Shown here in pieces: positions 6,019 through 15,621 of a stretch of 26,533 nt of DNA (position 1 is its first letter; the number at the start of each line of letters is the position of its first letter). The position numbers and the translations under genes are program-made. The notes under the pieces were generated by a model, which did not search any database, had not been told where the DNA came from, and was given only the letters and a program-made list of their open reading frames with translations. Source of the stretch: CALHVX01 sp051027215 (GTDB lineage Bacteria; Pseudomonadota; Gammaproteobacteria; Pseudomonadales; Azotimanducaceae); contig JBPCXR010000077.1 in NCBI GenBank assembly GCA_051027215.1, forward strand, positions 1-26,533, read 5' to 3'.

Positions 6019-7905
6019 TTGTCGCCGCCTGAAAGCTTCACTGACGCGGACGCTTGTGCTGAGATGGTGATCGAGCGACTGTCGGGGCAGATTGCGCTCG
6101 CATTACCGCTTGGCCTTGGCAAAGCTGTTCACCTGACGAACGCGCTATACCGACGAGCTCGACAGAACCCTGACATCAAGCTCAGCATACACACCGCACT
6201 CAGCCTCGAACTGCCACGCCCACGATCGACGCTCGAAGCACGGCTGTTAGATCCCATCCTGGCGAATCTCTATGAGCGAGTACCAACGCTCGACTACCTC
6301 ACAGACATGCGTCGTGGCGCCCTTCCAGACAACGTAAGAGTCGAAGAGTTCTATCTTCGACCAGGGGCTTATCTGGGCGTTCGTGCGGCTCAACAGAACT
6401 ATCTAAGCGTTAACTACACCAGCGTTCCCGCCGCCTTGCTAGATCGCGGGGTCAACGTCGTTGCGCAGATGGTAGCACCTGGCATAGCGTCAACCGAGGT
6501 CAGCCTAAGCTGCAATCCGGACCTTACGCTGGATCTATTAGACGCCGCACGCGCACGCGGCATACGGTTGCTCATGGTCGGAGAAGTAAATCCACAACTG
6601 CCGTTCATGCCCCACGACGCGGTGCTTCCCAAAGCAGAGTTTGATCTGCTGCTAGATACCGGCACCAACGGTTACCCACTGTTTCCAATACCAAACACCG
6701 CTGTCTCGCTCAGCAACCACGCTATCGCTCTGCGTATTGCCGGACTGATCAAAGATGGGGGTACATTGCAGATCGGAATCGGCAGCCTGGGTGACGCGAT
6801 CGCCTATGCAATCGGCTTACGCCATACCCACAACGCGCAATTCAACCGGCTACTCGACAAACTGGGCCCTCACGAGTTGCCACCGGAGTGCGACGACCTG
6901 CCTACGGGTCTCTATGGCGCCAGCGAAATGTTTGCGGAAGGGTTTTTGCACTTGCACGACGTTGGCGTACTGCGCAGAACAGTCGAAGACAACCTGTATC
7001 TACACGCCGGGTTCTTTCTTGGCTCCGCTCAATTCTACGATCGCCTGTGCAAGCTTTCCGACGATGCACGGCGCGGCATCAATATGACGCGCATCAGCTT
7101 TACCAACAGCTTGCTAAACGACGAACAAACTAAGCGCAAGCAACGTCGCCATGCCCGCTTCGTGAACAGCGCGATGATGGTGACTCTGACTGGCGCAGTC
7201 GTCTCTGATGGTCTGGCGGATGGTCAAGTGGTCAGTGGCGTTGGTGGCCAATACAACTTCGTCGCGATGGCCCAAGAGCTCCCAGGTGCTCGATCCATCA
7301 TCGCACTGCCAGCGACCCGAATCAGTGAGGGCAAAGCGACTTCAAACATCATCTGGAACTATGCACATGCAACGATTCCGCGCCACTTGCGCGATATCGT
7401 GGTGACTGAATACGGCGTGGCAGATTTGCGCAACGCTTCGGACCAGGAGGTCATTGCGGCGCTGCTGAACATCACCGATTCACGATTCCAGGAATCGCTA
7501 CGAAATCGTGCTATTGCTGCGGGAAAGCTCCCGAAGAGTCATCGAATACCCGAGCAGCATCGCAACAATCAGCCCGCTGCACTTCAACATGCATTCACTC
7601 AATCCGGCGAGCTGGGCATGTTGCCGCGTTACCCGCTCGGGACCGACCTAAACAGTATCGAGGCTGAACTATCAGTAGCGCTTCACGCAATCGCTACGGC
7701 ACACAGCAATCCCCTCGCTTTGCTGCGACTGGCGCTACGCGGCCGGCAGCTGGTTGCCAGTCCAGAGCTGCGTGAGGGGCTTAGTCGGATGGGGCTGCTG
7801 CCAGCACGCGGTCTTAAAGCGAGGGCGTACCAGGCCCTAGTAGCCGCGGCGTTAATCGACATTCGTGCGTCTGCAAGACCACTGTTCCCATCGCAGGGAC
7901 CCTAG
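6019..7905 (+). CDS. Acetyl-CoA hydrolase/CoA-transferase family protein
   Basis: The product (628 residues from TTG 6019) belongs to the acetyl-CoA hydrolase/4-hydroxybutyrate CoA-transferase family. The N-terminal half has the LGLGKAVHLTNALYRRA block, then DGGTLQIGIGS at 247-257. The catalytic Glu is probably E303 in YGASEMFAEG, and the C-terminal CoA-transferase loop is SGVGGQYNF at 406-414. At about 628 residues it matches the longer subfamily rather than the 430-residue Cat1 type. It could transfer CoA between acyl-CoAs and free acids, or hydrolyse acyl-CoA, in the cytoplasm. It lies 45 bases after oleate hydratase and 70 bases before the acyltransferase, suggesting it activates or recycles CoA for hydroxy fatty acids (inference). 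No ATG precedes the conserved N-terminus in frame; TTG 6019 follows GCAGG, and ATG 6064 is a shorter alternative that cuts into conserved sequence. Confidence 0.85.
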   Translation: MSPPESFTDADACAEMVIERLSGQIALALPLGLGKAVHLTNALYRRARQNPDIKLSIHTALSLELPRPRSTLEARLLDPILANLYERVPTLDYLTDMRRGALPDNVRVEEFYLRPGAYLGVRAAQQNYLSVNYTSVPAALLDRGVNVVAQMVAPGIASTEVSLSCNPDLTLDLLDAARARGIRLLMVGEVNPQLPFMPHDAVLPKAEFDLLLDTGTNGYPLFPIPNTAVSLSNHAIALRIAGLIKDGGTLQIGIGSLGDAIAYAIGLRHTHNAQFNRLLDKLGPHELPPECDDLPTGLYGASEMFAEGFLHLHDVGVLRRTVEDNLYLHAGFFLGSAQFYDRLCKLSDDARRGINMTRISFTNSLLNDEQTKRKQRRHARFVNSAMMVTLTGAVVSDGLADGQVVSGVGGQYNFVAMAQELPGARSIIALPATRISEGKATSNIIWNYAHATIPRHLRDIVVTEYGVADLRNASDQEVIAALLNITDSRFQESLRNRAIAAGKLPKSHRIPEQHRNNQPAALQHAFTQSGELGMLPRYPLGTDLNSIEAELSVALHAIATAHSNPLALLRLALRGRQLVASPELREGLSRMGLLPARGLKARAYQALVAAALIDIRASARPLFPSQGP

Positions 7906-7975
7906 GCTGACCAAGGGCGAAGGCAGCAACAGAGAACGCTCAGCAATGAATTCAACGAATCGCTAAGGCAGAGAC

Positions 7976-9427
7976 ATGAATCAACGATTAAGCGCAATGG
8001 ATGCCCTGTTTCTTTACCTAGAAACCGCCGCTGCTCCGATGCACATCTCCTCCATCTACTTAGTTGAAGGAGAGGTTTCGTACCAGTCGGTGCTGGAACT
8101 ATTCGAGTCGCGCATTCATCTCGCTCCAGCATGCCGGCGCCGACTGGCACAGGTCCCTCTTAACCTGGCCCACCCGACCTGGGTGGATGACCCTGATTTC
8201 GACCTGACCAATCATGTGAAGCATGTTCAATTACCGAACGACACAACGCTACAAGGCGGCATTGACGCAGCACTGGAATTGAGCGAGCCCATGCTCGACC
8301 GAAGCCGCCCGCTGTGGATGTATTACGTCATAAGCGGCGTGCCCGACAAAACCTTGATCCTGCATATCAATCATCACGCAATGCTTGACGGTCTGGCCGG
8401 TGTTCAGCTCACCACAGTCTTCTACGACTTCGAGCCCAGCGGTGGGAACAGGCAACCCCCGACAGAAATCTGGCACCCTGAACCGATACCGAGCCCAGTG
8501 CAGCGTCTCACTGAAGCCCTACAGGACAACCTAATAAACGCCAGAGACAGCAAACTTCTGAGCTTGTTTGGCAACGCCAAGCAGCGTCACCTTATCAACA
8601 AAGCGATCAGTGTGATCAGCCGCATGGTCACCCGTCCGGTTATAACCGCCCCTTTCAACGCGGGCCTGGTCGGGCCTAAACGGCAAGCTAAGTACATCAA
8701 GCGCTCGCTGGCTGAGATTCGCGAAATACGACACGCTTTGGGTGGGACCGTCAATGATGTCGTGCTCACGGTCGTGTCCGAAGCGGTAGCCCGTTATCTC
8801 GCATCACACGATGAGCCGACAAACGGTCACTATATGCGAATCATGTGTCCCGTCAGCGTGCGATCCGAAGACGAAGCCGGCACGCTCGGCAATAAAGTGA
8901 GTGCGGTATTCCCTGTCCTGCCGGCCTGGCCAATGGATTTGGTCGATCGCTTGACCACAGTGTGTGCAGAAACCGAACGAATCAAACACGGCGAGGAGGC
9001 TCAGGCTCTGGCGTTGACAACGGAAATAGCATCATCGATCTGGCCGGTTGCGCTGGCGCCAACTCAGCTCGTGGGAACCCGTTGGGATCCTACGGTGCTG
9101 GCCACAAAGATCCCCCTGCCCGCCTGGCCAAAATCCCATTGGCGTCCACCAAACTTTGGCTACAACTTCGTCTGCACCAACATCCCGGGTGTACAAGTGC
9201 CGCAGTACCTTGCAGGTCACAAAGTTACAGCCACGATAGGCCTGCTGGTGCTCAGCTTCAACGTGGGTTTTAGCATGACGATCATGAGTTACAACAAGGA
9301 GCTCTTCTTCAGCTTTATCTGTGAACCAAGGTTACTACCCGACCTGCAGACGATCGTGGAAGCAACCGAGGCCAGCTTCGAGGAACTACTAGAAGCGGCT
9401 CGGCATCGGGAACAGCAACTTCACTAA
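7976..9427 (+). CDS. Wax ester synthase/diacylglycerol acyltransferase (WS/DGAT family)
   Basis: The 483-residue product is a WS/DGAT-type O-acyltransferase, which esterifies an alcohol (long-chain alcohol or diacylglycerol) with acyl-CoA to make wax esters or triacylglycerol. The catalytic motif HHxxxDG is intact: H133-H-A-M-L-D-G139. The N-terminal family signature LSAMDALFLYLET at 5-17 followed by PMHI is present, and the C-terminal half contains the NDVVLTVVSEAV and FVCTNIPGV blocks typical of the family. It probably acts at the inner face of the cytoplasmic membrane, building storage lipid. The gene is third in the oleate hydratase operon, which suggests that the alcohol or acyl substrate may be a hydroxy fatty acid (inference). 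An AAGGCAGAG ribosome site precedes ATG 7976. The gene ends 15 bases from the convergent large membrane protein gene. Confidence 0.92.
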   Translation: MNQRLSAMDALFLYLETAAAPMHISSIYLVEGEVSYQSVLELFESRIHLAPACRRRLAQVPLNLAHPTWVDDPDFDLTNHVKHVQLPNDTTLQGGIDAALELSEPMLDRSRPLWMYYVISGVPDKTLILHINHHAMLDGLAGVQLTTVFYDFEPSGGNRQPPTEIWHPEPIPSPVQRLTEALQDNLINARDSKLLSLFGNAKQRHLINKAISVISRMVTRPVITAPFNAGLVGPKRQAKYIKRSLAEIREIRHALGGTVNDVVLTVVSEAVARYLASHDEPTNGHYMRIMCPVSVRSEDEAGTLGNKVSAVFPVLPAWPMDLVDRLTTVCAETERIKHGEEAQALALTTEIASSIWPVALAPTQLVGTRWDPTVLATKIPLPAWPKSHWRPPNFGYNFVCTNIPGVQVPQYLAGHKVTATIGLLVLSFNVGFSMTIMSYNKELFFSFICEPRLLPDLQTIVEATEASFEELLEAARHREQQLH

Positions 9428-9442
9428 GGCGCGATCCTCCGA

Positions 9443-12400
9443 CTAACCTGTCGCTCGAGCGTCCCTCCAGGCCCGAATGGTCGGCAAGCTGGTATAGATT
9501 CCAAAAGCCGCTGCCAGGATTAGCGCGACTAGCGCAAGCATCGTTGCTGAGGCACCCAAGGGCCCGACCGCGACAAGCACAATGAGACTTCCGATACCAA
9601 TTCCGGTGAAGGCCAGTTGTCGAGGCACTGAGAGCTGTGCTGCAGCCAACGCAAAAATGCTGGCCCATATGAGCACGACGCCGAAAACTCCGAGCAACTC
9701 CCCAAGCCGATTTCCCGATGCAGACGTATAGCCGACGCGTACATACGGATCCTCCGGAGCTTGTGTCGCATAGAGTTTCTCAAAAGCGAGATGAACGCCA
9801 CGCTGCGGAACGTTGATCCGCAACGGTTGGCCGTAGGCTGCCAAGGCATCCGCCGCGCGTGCCATCATCAGCTTGGTCGCCGCTTCTGGATTGACACCTC
9901 TCGCCGCATGTAAAACATCCATATTGGATTTGGGTGCACGATAGTCGGGGCCTTGGGGGAGAAACAGATCCCAGCGTGAGTTGGTAACCACCATATCCGG
10001 TCTCGGCAAGCTCAGATCGAGTGCGCCAATAAAGCCAAGTGCGCCCAACCGCGTGGCGTACACCACCTCAACCGGGAATGCGTTGGCTGAGTTGATCATG
10101 CGGATCAGCACCGTAGCTCCTTCCTCGCCAGTGGTGCTATTGGTCCGCGCGGGCCTGGCTGGCTTGCCGTCTACGAATACCGACCAGACATCCGATTCGG
10201 CGGGCAGTTGCAAGCGCAGGAACTGCCGGCGACTGTTACGCACAGACAGCGAGGCCGTTGTTACCGCCAAGCCATCTCGCGTCAAAAGCGTGCTATAGGT
10301 GGCCTGCTCCACAGCGGCAACCTGTACCTCGATTTGCTCATGGCGAGTGATTTGCAGCTGCAACGCTGCCGGAGGAATGGCCTGTACATACTTGAATGCC
10401 AGCAGGATCGGATTGGTCGTCTTGAGGATCATCTGCTGGGGCAAGTCGCTGACTTCCAACGTCGACAAGTGATCCTGGGTGAGGGCCTGCACCTCAACTG
10501 CAGTCAATGCCTCCACAGCAATGCGCCCATGCTCTACTTCCGCGCCAACGACATGTAACGTCGGAACCACTGGATCCGATTCAGCGTCAGTGAGAATCCG
10601 CTCGTAGTTCACCTCGAGGCGAAACTGTCCGGTCATCTCTTGGGTAAACGCTAGATGAATCGTTTGCCCATCACTATTTGAGCTTCCGCTCGCCACTTCG
10701 TGAGTCCGCAGAGAAGGCCCAGTGACACCGAGGATGTTGAGGTTCTCCGGCACCAGCAAATCTAACGCCATTATCGCACCCGATTTAACATCGATTTCTA
10801 CGCTGGCCGCGCCCTTCAGCGTTACCTCGCCAATGGATATCAGGGTGTCTACCTGGGCATCGAACTTGCCTTGGGCTCGTTCTGGCGCAACCGTCGCCAC
10901 AGTCAGTATCGGCTTTGCGCTAACGTACTTGTAAGTGTGAGCGACCCGCATGCTTAGCGCATTTCGAACATAGGCTGGCAACTGATTTTCACCGACCCGC
11001 GTGATGTCTACTTCTTTGCTGGGGCTCAGGCTCAACTCTGACCCGACCAGCAAAGCCACCATGCCCCGCTGGCGATGCAGGTCCTTGCCCATGAGCAGCG
11101 GCACATCAATGCCCTCAGCTTCGGGCCCGAGCAATTGCTCATAGAAAACGTTGAGGGTGAATTCTCCGCGCACCTCACGATCGAGGAATACGATGATCGT
11201 TTTGCTATCGCCATCTTCGCTAATGGCTTCGGTCCAGTCCGACACGCCACCGCTAGGCGCCACGATACGATTTACTTCAGCACGCACGGGCAATTCGAGG
11301 TTCAACGTGCTGATTTCACCGTGGGTGATTTCATAGACCACAGTGCCCGCCACCTGTAGCACACCTTCCTCCGCATGCACCGCATGGTAGACAGCCGCAT
11401 TTGCGCGCGCTGCCGTGCGCAGCTCCGCTGGCACCGCATCCACCCAGCCTAGGGAAATCTGTTCGGACAAAGGAACATGCACTGTCGCAACAGTAAATTC
11501 GTCGATCTCGTTAATCTGCACGTTGGCACCGGACGATGCGCTAACTTCCTTGCGACCGGGTAGTTTCAGCTCAAACTGAGATACCGGAACCTTTGGAATA
11601 GACACGTCGACCCGAGGTGGACCGCCAGTGTGAATCACGGGAGTAAGGAAGCGCACATTGACCTCGTGGGATCCACGCCCCTGCAACACTGTGGCAAACT
11701 TGCCGTCCTGTTCGAACACCGTTGCCGGCGCACCATCAATGCCAACATCGGTTAGCGTCACCGCGCTCGGTAGCAATGGAATGGTGAGCCGCTTAGCAGA
11801 GAATGCCTGAACCTGTAACTCGCCATCCCAAACGACAGCATCGTCTATCAGACTGCCAACGTATCTAGCGCGGGAAATCGCATAATCTGAGACCAAAGGC
11901 ACGCGCCACGAAACCAGAATGGCACTGGTAGCCGGTACGCTCGCGGTAATCTTGGTGCGACCGTTTGCTTCTACCGTACGCAGATTGGCCGCCGGAACAA
12001 CGGCAAGATCCAGTCCTGTGCTGGGAAAATCCAGCTGTAAATCCGTTGCTGCGGCAACGGGGACCGGCAAAGGCAGTACGTACCCCGCCTCGGATCGCTG
12101 TGCATCCACGTCGTAGCTGAGTGACATTTCGTAGCGACCGGACTCGGAAGTGCTCCAGGCCAGGCCTTGAGGAGTCTGCACAAGTTGTACTGGCTGACCA
12201 TCGACTGATGCCGCTTGCAGCGCCGCACCTGTCGCCAGCACCGGCACCAGCGTCCACTCATCCTCGAACACTTCAATGGATAAGGTGACCCGGATCTGCG
12301 CCGAAGACCGATCGTCAAAATCCACAACCTCCGCGCGAATGCTCGAAGTACCAACGGCGTACGATGCTGGTGCGGAACCTGGCTCTTCACTTAGCAACTG

Positions 12401-12541
12401 CCACATCTGTTGATACACAGATAGGGGGACTCGAACTTCGCCACTAGGGTCAGTACCCAACTCAATCTGAGCGTCCGGAACTTGTTCTGCGAACGCGGCC
12501 ATGGCCGACAGCATTGCCACTAGAAACCATACTACTTTCAT
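9443..12541 (-). CDS. Very large exported protein with C-terminal membrane segments, unknown function
   Basis: I do not recognise this 1032-residue protein as a named family. It begins with a signal peptide (MKVVWFLVAMLSAMAAFA, then EQVPDAQ), followed by about 900 residues dominated by short beta-strand-like stretches and repeated D/N-G turns with no obvious catalytic motif. The end carries three hydrophobic segments at about 947-968, 975-997 and 999-1017 and a short basic tail (RAWRDARATG). The likely topology is a large periplasmic beta-rich region anchored in the inner membrane. The gene starts 3 bases after the stop of the vWA-like gene and is the last of the ECF sigma/vWA operon, so the three probably act together. 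A role in envelope sensing or in assembling a surface complex is inference only. Confidence 0.75.
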   Translation of the reverse strand: MKVVWFLVAMLSAMAAFAEQVPDAQIELGTDPSGEVRVPLSVYQQMWQLLSEEPGSAPASYAVGTSSIRAEVVDFDDRSSAQIRVTLSIEVFEDEWTLVPVLATGAALQAASVDGQPVQLVQTPQGLAWSTSESGRYEMSLSYDVDAQRSEAGYVLPLPVPVAAATDLQLDFPSTGLDLAVVPAANLRTVEANGRTKITASVPATSAILVSWRVPLVSDYAISRARYVGSLIDDAVVWDGELQVQAFSAKRLTIPLLPSAVTLTDVGIDGAPATVFEQDGKFATVLQGRGSHEVNVRFLTPVIHTGGPPRVDVSIPKVPVSQFELKLPGRKEVSASSGANVQINEIDEFTVATVHVPLSEQISLGWVDAVPAELRTAARANAAVYHAVHAEEGVLQVAGTVVYEITHGEISTLNLELPVRAEVNRIVAPSGGVSDWTEAISEDGDSKTIIVFLDREVRGEFTLNVFYEQLLGPEAEGIDVPLLMGKDLHRQRGMVALLVGSELSLSPSKEVDITRVGENQLPAYVRNALSMRVAHTYKYVSAKPILTVATVAPERAQGKFDAQVDTLISIGEVTLKGAASVEIDVKSGAIMALDLLVPENLNILGVTGPSLRTHEVASGSSNSDGQTIHLAFTQEMTGQFRLEVNYERILTDAESDPVVPTLHVVGAEVEHGRIAVEALTAVEVQALTQDHLSTLEVSDLPQQMILKTTNPILLAFKYVQAIPPAALQLQITRHEQIEVQVAAVEQATYSTLLTRDGLAVTTASLSVRNSRRQFLRLQLPAESDVWSVFVDGKPARPARTNSTTGEEGATVLIRMINSANAFPVEVVYATRLGALGFIGALDLSLPRPDMVVTNSRWDLFLPQGPDYRAPKSNMDVLHAARGVNPEAATKLMMARAADALAAYGQPLRINVPQRGVHLAFEKLYATQAPEDPYVRVGYTSASGNRLGELLGVFGVVLIWASIFALAAAQLSVPRQLAFTGIGIGSLIVLVAVGPLGASATMLALVALILAAAFGIYTSLPTIRAWRDARATG

Positions 12542-12544
12542 TGG

Positions 12545-14962
12545 TTATTCCTCGGATGAGTACTCTTCAAAAACGCCTGGCAGCCGTTTTCTAAATGCCG
12601 CGTATTCGAGTGCAGCCGCCAGCATGTCGGTTTTCCCAGCATCTAGTTGTTGTACGAATTGCGTTAGTCGCTGCTCATCGAGCAATAGCTCCGCATCGCG
12701 CTCCCAACTCGGAACCGCTCGGCGCAGCTCGGTCAGCAGCGCAAGTGCATTGATGAGCTCCTGACGAGCAGCCGGCACTTGCCCTTGCTGCAGAATGCGG
12801 CCGCTACGACGGGCGGCGTCCGCAATCTCGATGGCCACTAAGTTCTTCAGCACGTTTAGCTCTAACGGACCCCTGACTTGGCTGGCGCTATCGGCATCCG
12901 CCAGCGATAAGCTGGCACGAGCCACGCCGTTCCCCATTCGAATCAGATCCTTGTAGCGCGCGCGCACATCGGCAATCTCACCAGGCCCATCCACAACAAC
13001 GTCTAGTAGAACGACATGGCTCTGCCCTGCAGCCATGCCAGGAATAACGATCTGAATACCATCTTCATCTTCGCCACGATCAGCCTGGATTCCCCAGTTA
13101 CGACTCAGGCGCTGGTCGATGCTGAGCTCTGCTTCTCGCACCCGCTGTGCCTTCTGCTCATCTAACCGATAGGAATCAATGACGTTTACCAGTCGAACAC
13201 CCGCAGCAAGTTGAATTCGCAGGCGCACCGCCCGAGCAACAGTACGGCTCGCAGAGTACAGCTCTTTGTCGATGATCCGGGACGCTTCGGCGGCCGCTCC
13301 CAGGGCTCGCAGCCTGCCCTGACCTGCCAAAGAAATGTCTTCCATGTCTAGCCCATTCACCCCAGCAAGCGCCACCACGCTCACCGGCATACCAGCCACG
13401 GCACTGCGATGCGCCAACGTTTCAAGTCGAACACGCGTTTTAGACTCAATACCGTCGGCACTGACCAGCAATACCAGGCTGGAACCCAACACCGCGTTGG
13501 GGTCATCGTCGGCAGCGAGGCGATCAACACCGGCGGCAAAAGCATTGACGAGATCCAGTGTGGCGCCTTCGAGCTCGCCACTAACCAACTGCTCGGTGAA
13601 AGTCACCACGGTACCGTGACGGTAGTCATCTGGCCGAACAACCTCACCACCTGGCACTCCGGCTACGGTGACGGAAAAACGATCATTCGTCTGGCGCTGT
13701 TCATTGAGCGACGTCAGTAGCGCACGCACCTGCTGGGCAACCACAACATCAACCGTACCAGGGAGGTCCAGGACAACCGCAACGTTCATGGGCGGGCGAA
13801 CGCCCGCCTGTCTTTGTGCTGCTTGTAGGCCCACCTGCAGTTGAATTCGCCCGGGACTCTTCACTGCAGCCTGGCTGGCCTGTAGATATACGCCGAGCGC
13901 CGAGTTGACTGGCGTATCGAACGGCTGCGCGTTGCGCTCGAGCGTAGTCGCCAACGCCTCCGGATAGCCTGCGCGCAGCTGTGCTTCGAGCCGGCGCATC
14001 ACCGGGTCACCAGGCAGATAGCTATTTGCCCAATAGCCTACCGGCTCCAGAAATTCGAGCCCTTCCACGTTCTGGTATCCCGCTAAGAACCCTTCAGCCC
14101 GTGGACTAAGCTCATTTAGCTTAGTTTGCTGTTCCGCCAATCCACCACGACGGTCGGCCTCAAGCTCATCGACCAGCGCTCGCTTAGCCCGAGACTTCGG
14201 TTCACGCAGCGCTCGGTTTGCCATGCTGTCGCCCTTAGACAGACCTTCACGTTTGTTTGATTGCGCCTTCTGGTTGTCATAGGCGAAACTACCTGCAGCC
14301 TCGTTTCCACCTCCTTCTGATTCACTCACCAAAACTTCCGAGATCGACGCACGATCCTCTAGTTGCCTGCCAGGCAACTGCTGCCGGTAGCGCTCGGCGC
14401 CTGCCATGTAGTCACGCAGTAATGGTTCCAATGTTGGCACTGGCGCAGCAGGAGCGGAATCTGCTGGCTCGCTCGAGGTTCCGACCCCAGCCTGATCAGC
14501 CATCGGGCCATCAGCATCAGCGCGCTGCCTAATTTCCCCAGCAACAGATGCGCGCTCGCCGTTTTTTGGCGCTTGCGCTATACGAGATTCCAAGCGCTCA
14601 TTTTCTCGCTCGGCGTACTGGCCAGGGGCTGCGTTGAGATCGGATCGATCGTGACCAGCGGACCCAGGCCTCTCGGCGCGATCGGTACTGTAGATCGAGG
14701 TTAACGACTCAGTTGCCGGTGCGGCCCATTGATCGCCGAGTTGCTGATAAACGAGACCAACGCTAGCAAAGGCCACCACAGCAGCCGCTAGCCCACTCGC
14801 CATCCAGCGATCACGCGATGCAGATGGTTCAGATCCGAGCTGCTGAGCGCGCCGCACATGATCCAGCGTGTCTTGGACCAAAGATTCCGCAGCATCTTTG
14901 CGGGTCAGATCTTCCAGTAACTCATCAACCCGTTGCAGATGCTCGTCTTTACGTTCGGTCAT
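12545..14962 (-). CDS. Membrane-anchored von Willebrand A-like protein (YfbK-like), candidate anti-sigma partner
   Basis: The 805-residue protein has a 50-residue charged cytoplasmic N-terminus, one membrane helix at about 54-74 (WMASGLAAAVVAFASVGLVY), a long low-complexity acidic/Ala-rich linker to about 290, and a vWA-like domain at 392-560. Upstream of the domain, YWANSYLPGDPVMRRLEAQLR resembles the pre-vWA segment of YfbK-type proteins. The metal-ion site is degenerate: the first strand ends VVLDLPGT (D399) where DxSxS is expected, although a later SADG (501-504) is kept. Its C-terminus is helical. The start overlaps the sigma factor gene by 14 bases behind a GGAGG site inside that gene, indicating translational coupling. 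The small cytosolic N-terminus could hold the sigma factor at the membrane, but it lacks the zinc-binding anti-sigma signature. Confidence 0.75.
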   Translation of the reverse strand: MTERKDEHLQRVDELLEDLTRKDAAESLVQDTLDHVRRAQQLGSEPSASRDRWMASGLAAAVVAFASVGLVYQQLGDQWAAPATESLTSIYSTDRAERPGSAGHDRSDLNAAPGQYAERENERLESRIAQAPKNGERASVAGEIRQRADADGPMADQAGVGTSSEPADSAPAAPVPTLEPLLRDYMAGAERYRQQLPGRQLEDRASISEVLVSESEGGGNEAAGSFAYDNQKAQSNKREGLSKGDSMANRALREPKSRAKRALVDELEADRRGGLAEQQTKLNELSPRAEGFLAGYQNVEGLEFLEPVGYWANSYLPGDPVMRRLEAQLRAGYPEALATTLERNAQPFDTPVNSALGVYLQASQAAVKSPGRIQLQVGLQAAQRQAGVRPPMNVAVVLDLPGTVDVVVAQQVRALLTSLNEQRQTNDRFSVTVAGVPGGEVVRPDDYRHGTVVTFTEQLVSGELEGATLDLVNAFAAGVDRLAADDDPNAVLGSSLVLLVSADGIESKTRVRLETLAHRSAVAGMPVSVVALAGVNGLDMEDISLAGQGRLRALGAAAEASRIIDKELYSASRTVARAVRLRIQLAAGVRLVNVIDSYRLDEQKAQRVREAELSIDQRLSRNWGIQADRGEDEDGIQIVIPGMAAGQSHVVLLDVVVDGPGEIADVRARYKDLIRMGNGVARASLSLADADSASQVRGPLELNVLKNLVAIEIADAARRSGRILQQGQVPAARQELINALALLTELRRAVPSWERDAELLLDEQRLTQFVQQLDAGKTDMLAAALEYAAFRKRLPGVFEEYSSEE

Positions 14963-15581
14963 GGGGGCCTCCGCGGTTTTGCCCTGGCCCTTGGCTGCGG
15001 GCTTCGTACACTGCGAGCATCTCGGCGAGCTTCAACCGCGCTCGGCGTAACCTCGTTTTCACGGTGTTCTCAGATACATTGACGACGGCGGCGACTTCTT
15101 TTAGCGGCAGGCTTTCAACGGCCACCAAGACCAGAACTTCACGCTGGGAGAATGGCAGTCGCATCATCGCCTGTTCCAGCCAGGCCTTGGTTTCCCCGAG
15201 CGCCGCGCTGTCTTCTATGCGTGGCTGGGGGTCAGTTTGTTCTGGGAGTTCATCCGGCGCGAAAATCTGCCGACTGCGGTGTCGATCGCGCACATGATTC
15301 CGCAGAGTGTTGGCGGCAATCGTGAATATCCATGGGCGCAGCGGCAGTCCAGCCCGATAGCTGTTTGCTGACTGATGAATCTTCAAAAAAATGTCCTGAA
15401 ACAGGTCATCGCGTAATTGCACAGCGACTCCACAACGAGCCAAATAGTTCCAAACCGGTGCGCGGTAGGCGGCCATTAGCTCGGCAAACGCATCGGCGTC
15501 GCCCCGGGCATGCCGCGGCAGCCACTGCAGTTCCTCCATATCCACCACTTGCAGGTGGTGATTTTGCGAGTCCCGATTCAT
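14949..15581 (-). CDS. ECF-type RNA polymerase sigma factor
   Basis: The 210-residue protein has the two conserved domains of group 4 sigma factors. Region 2 shows DLFQDIFLKIH at about 59-69 and RPWIFTIAANTLRNHVRDR at 82-100, which contact core polymerase and the -10 element. Region 4 shows LPFSQREVLVLVAVESLPLKEVA, then a helix-turn-helix NVSENTVKTRLRRARLKL that reads the -35 element. The C-terminal 25 residues are a basic/glycine-rich tail rather than a SnoaL-like extension. It leads an operon with the vWA-like and large membrane proteins, overlapping the former by 14 bases. ECF factors are usually held by an adjacent membrane protein, so the vWA-like gene is the natural candidate. The regulon is unknown. 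Confidence 0.93.
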   Translation of the reverse strand: MNRDSQNHHLQVVDMEELQWLPRHARGDADAFAELMAAYRAPVWNYLARCGVAVQLRDDLFQDIFLKIHQSANSYRAGLPLRPWIFTIAANTLRNHVRDRHRSRQIFAPDELPEQTDPQPRIEDSAALGETKAWLEQAMMRLPFSQREVLVLVAVESLPLKEVAAVVNVSENTVKTRLRRARLKLAEMLAVYEARSQGPGQNRGGPHDRT

Positions 15582-15621
15582 CTAGATGCTTGCCTAACCC
15601 ACAGCGCCTGTCCATATAACA

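Noticed and set aside
14962..15581. A zinc-binding anti-sigma (ZAS) domain at the start of the vWA-like protein
   Set aside because: The first 50 residues lack the HxxxCxxC signature, so any anti-sigma role must use another mechanism and is unproven.
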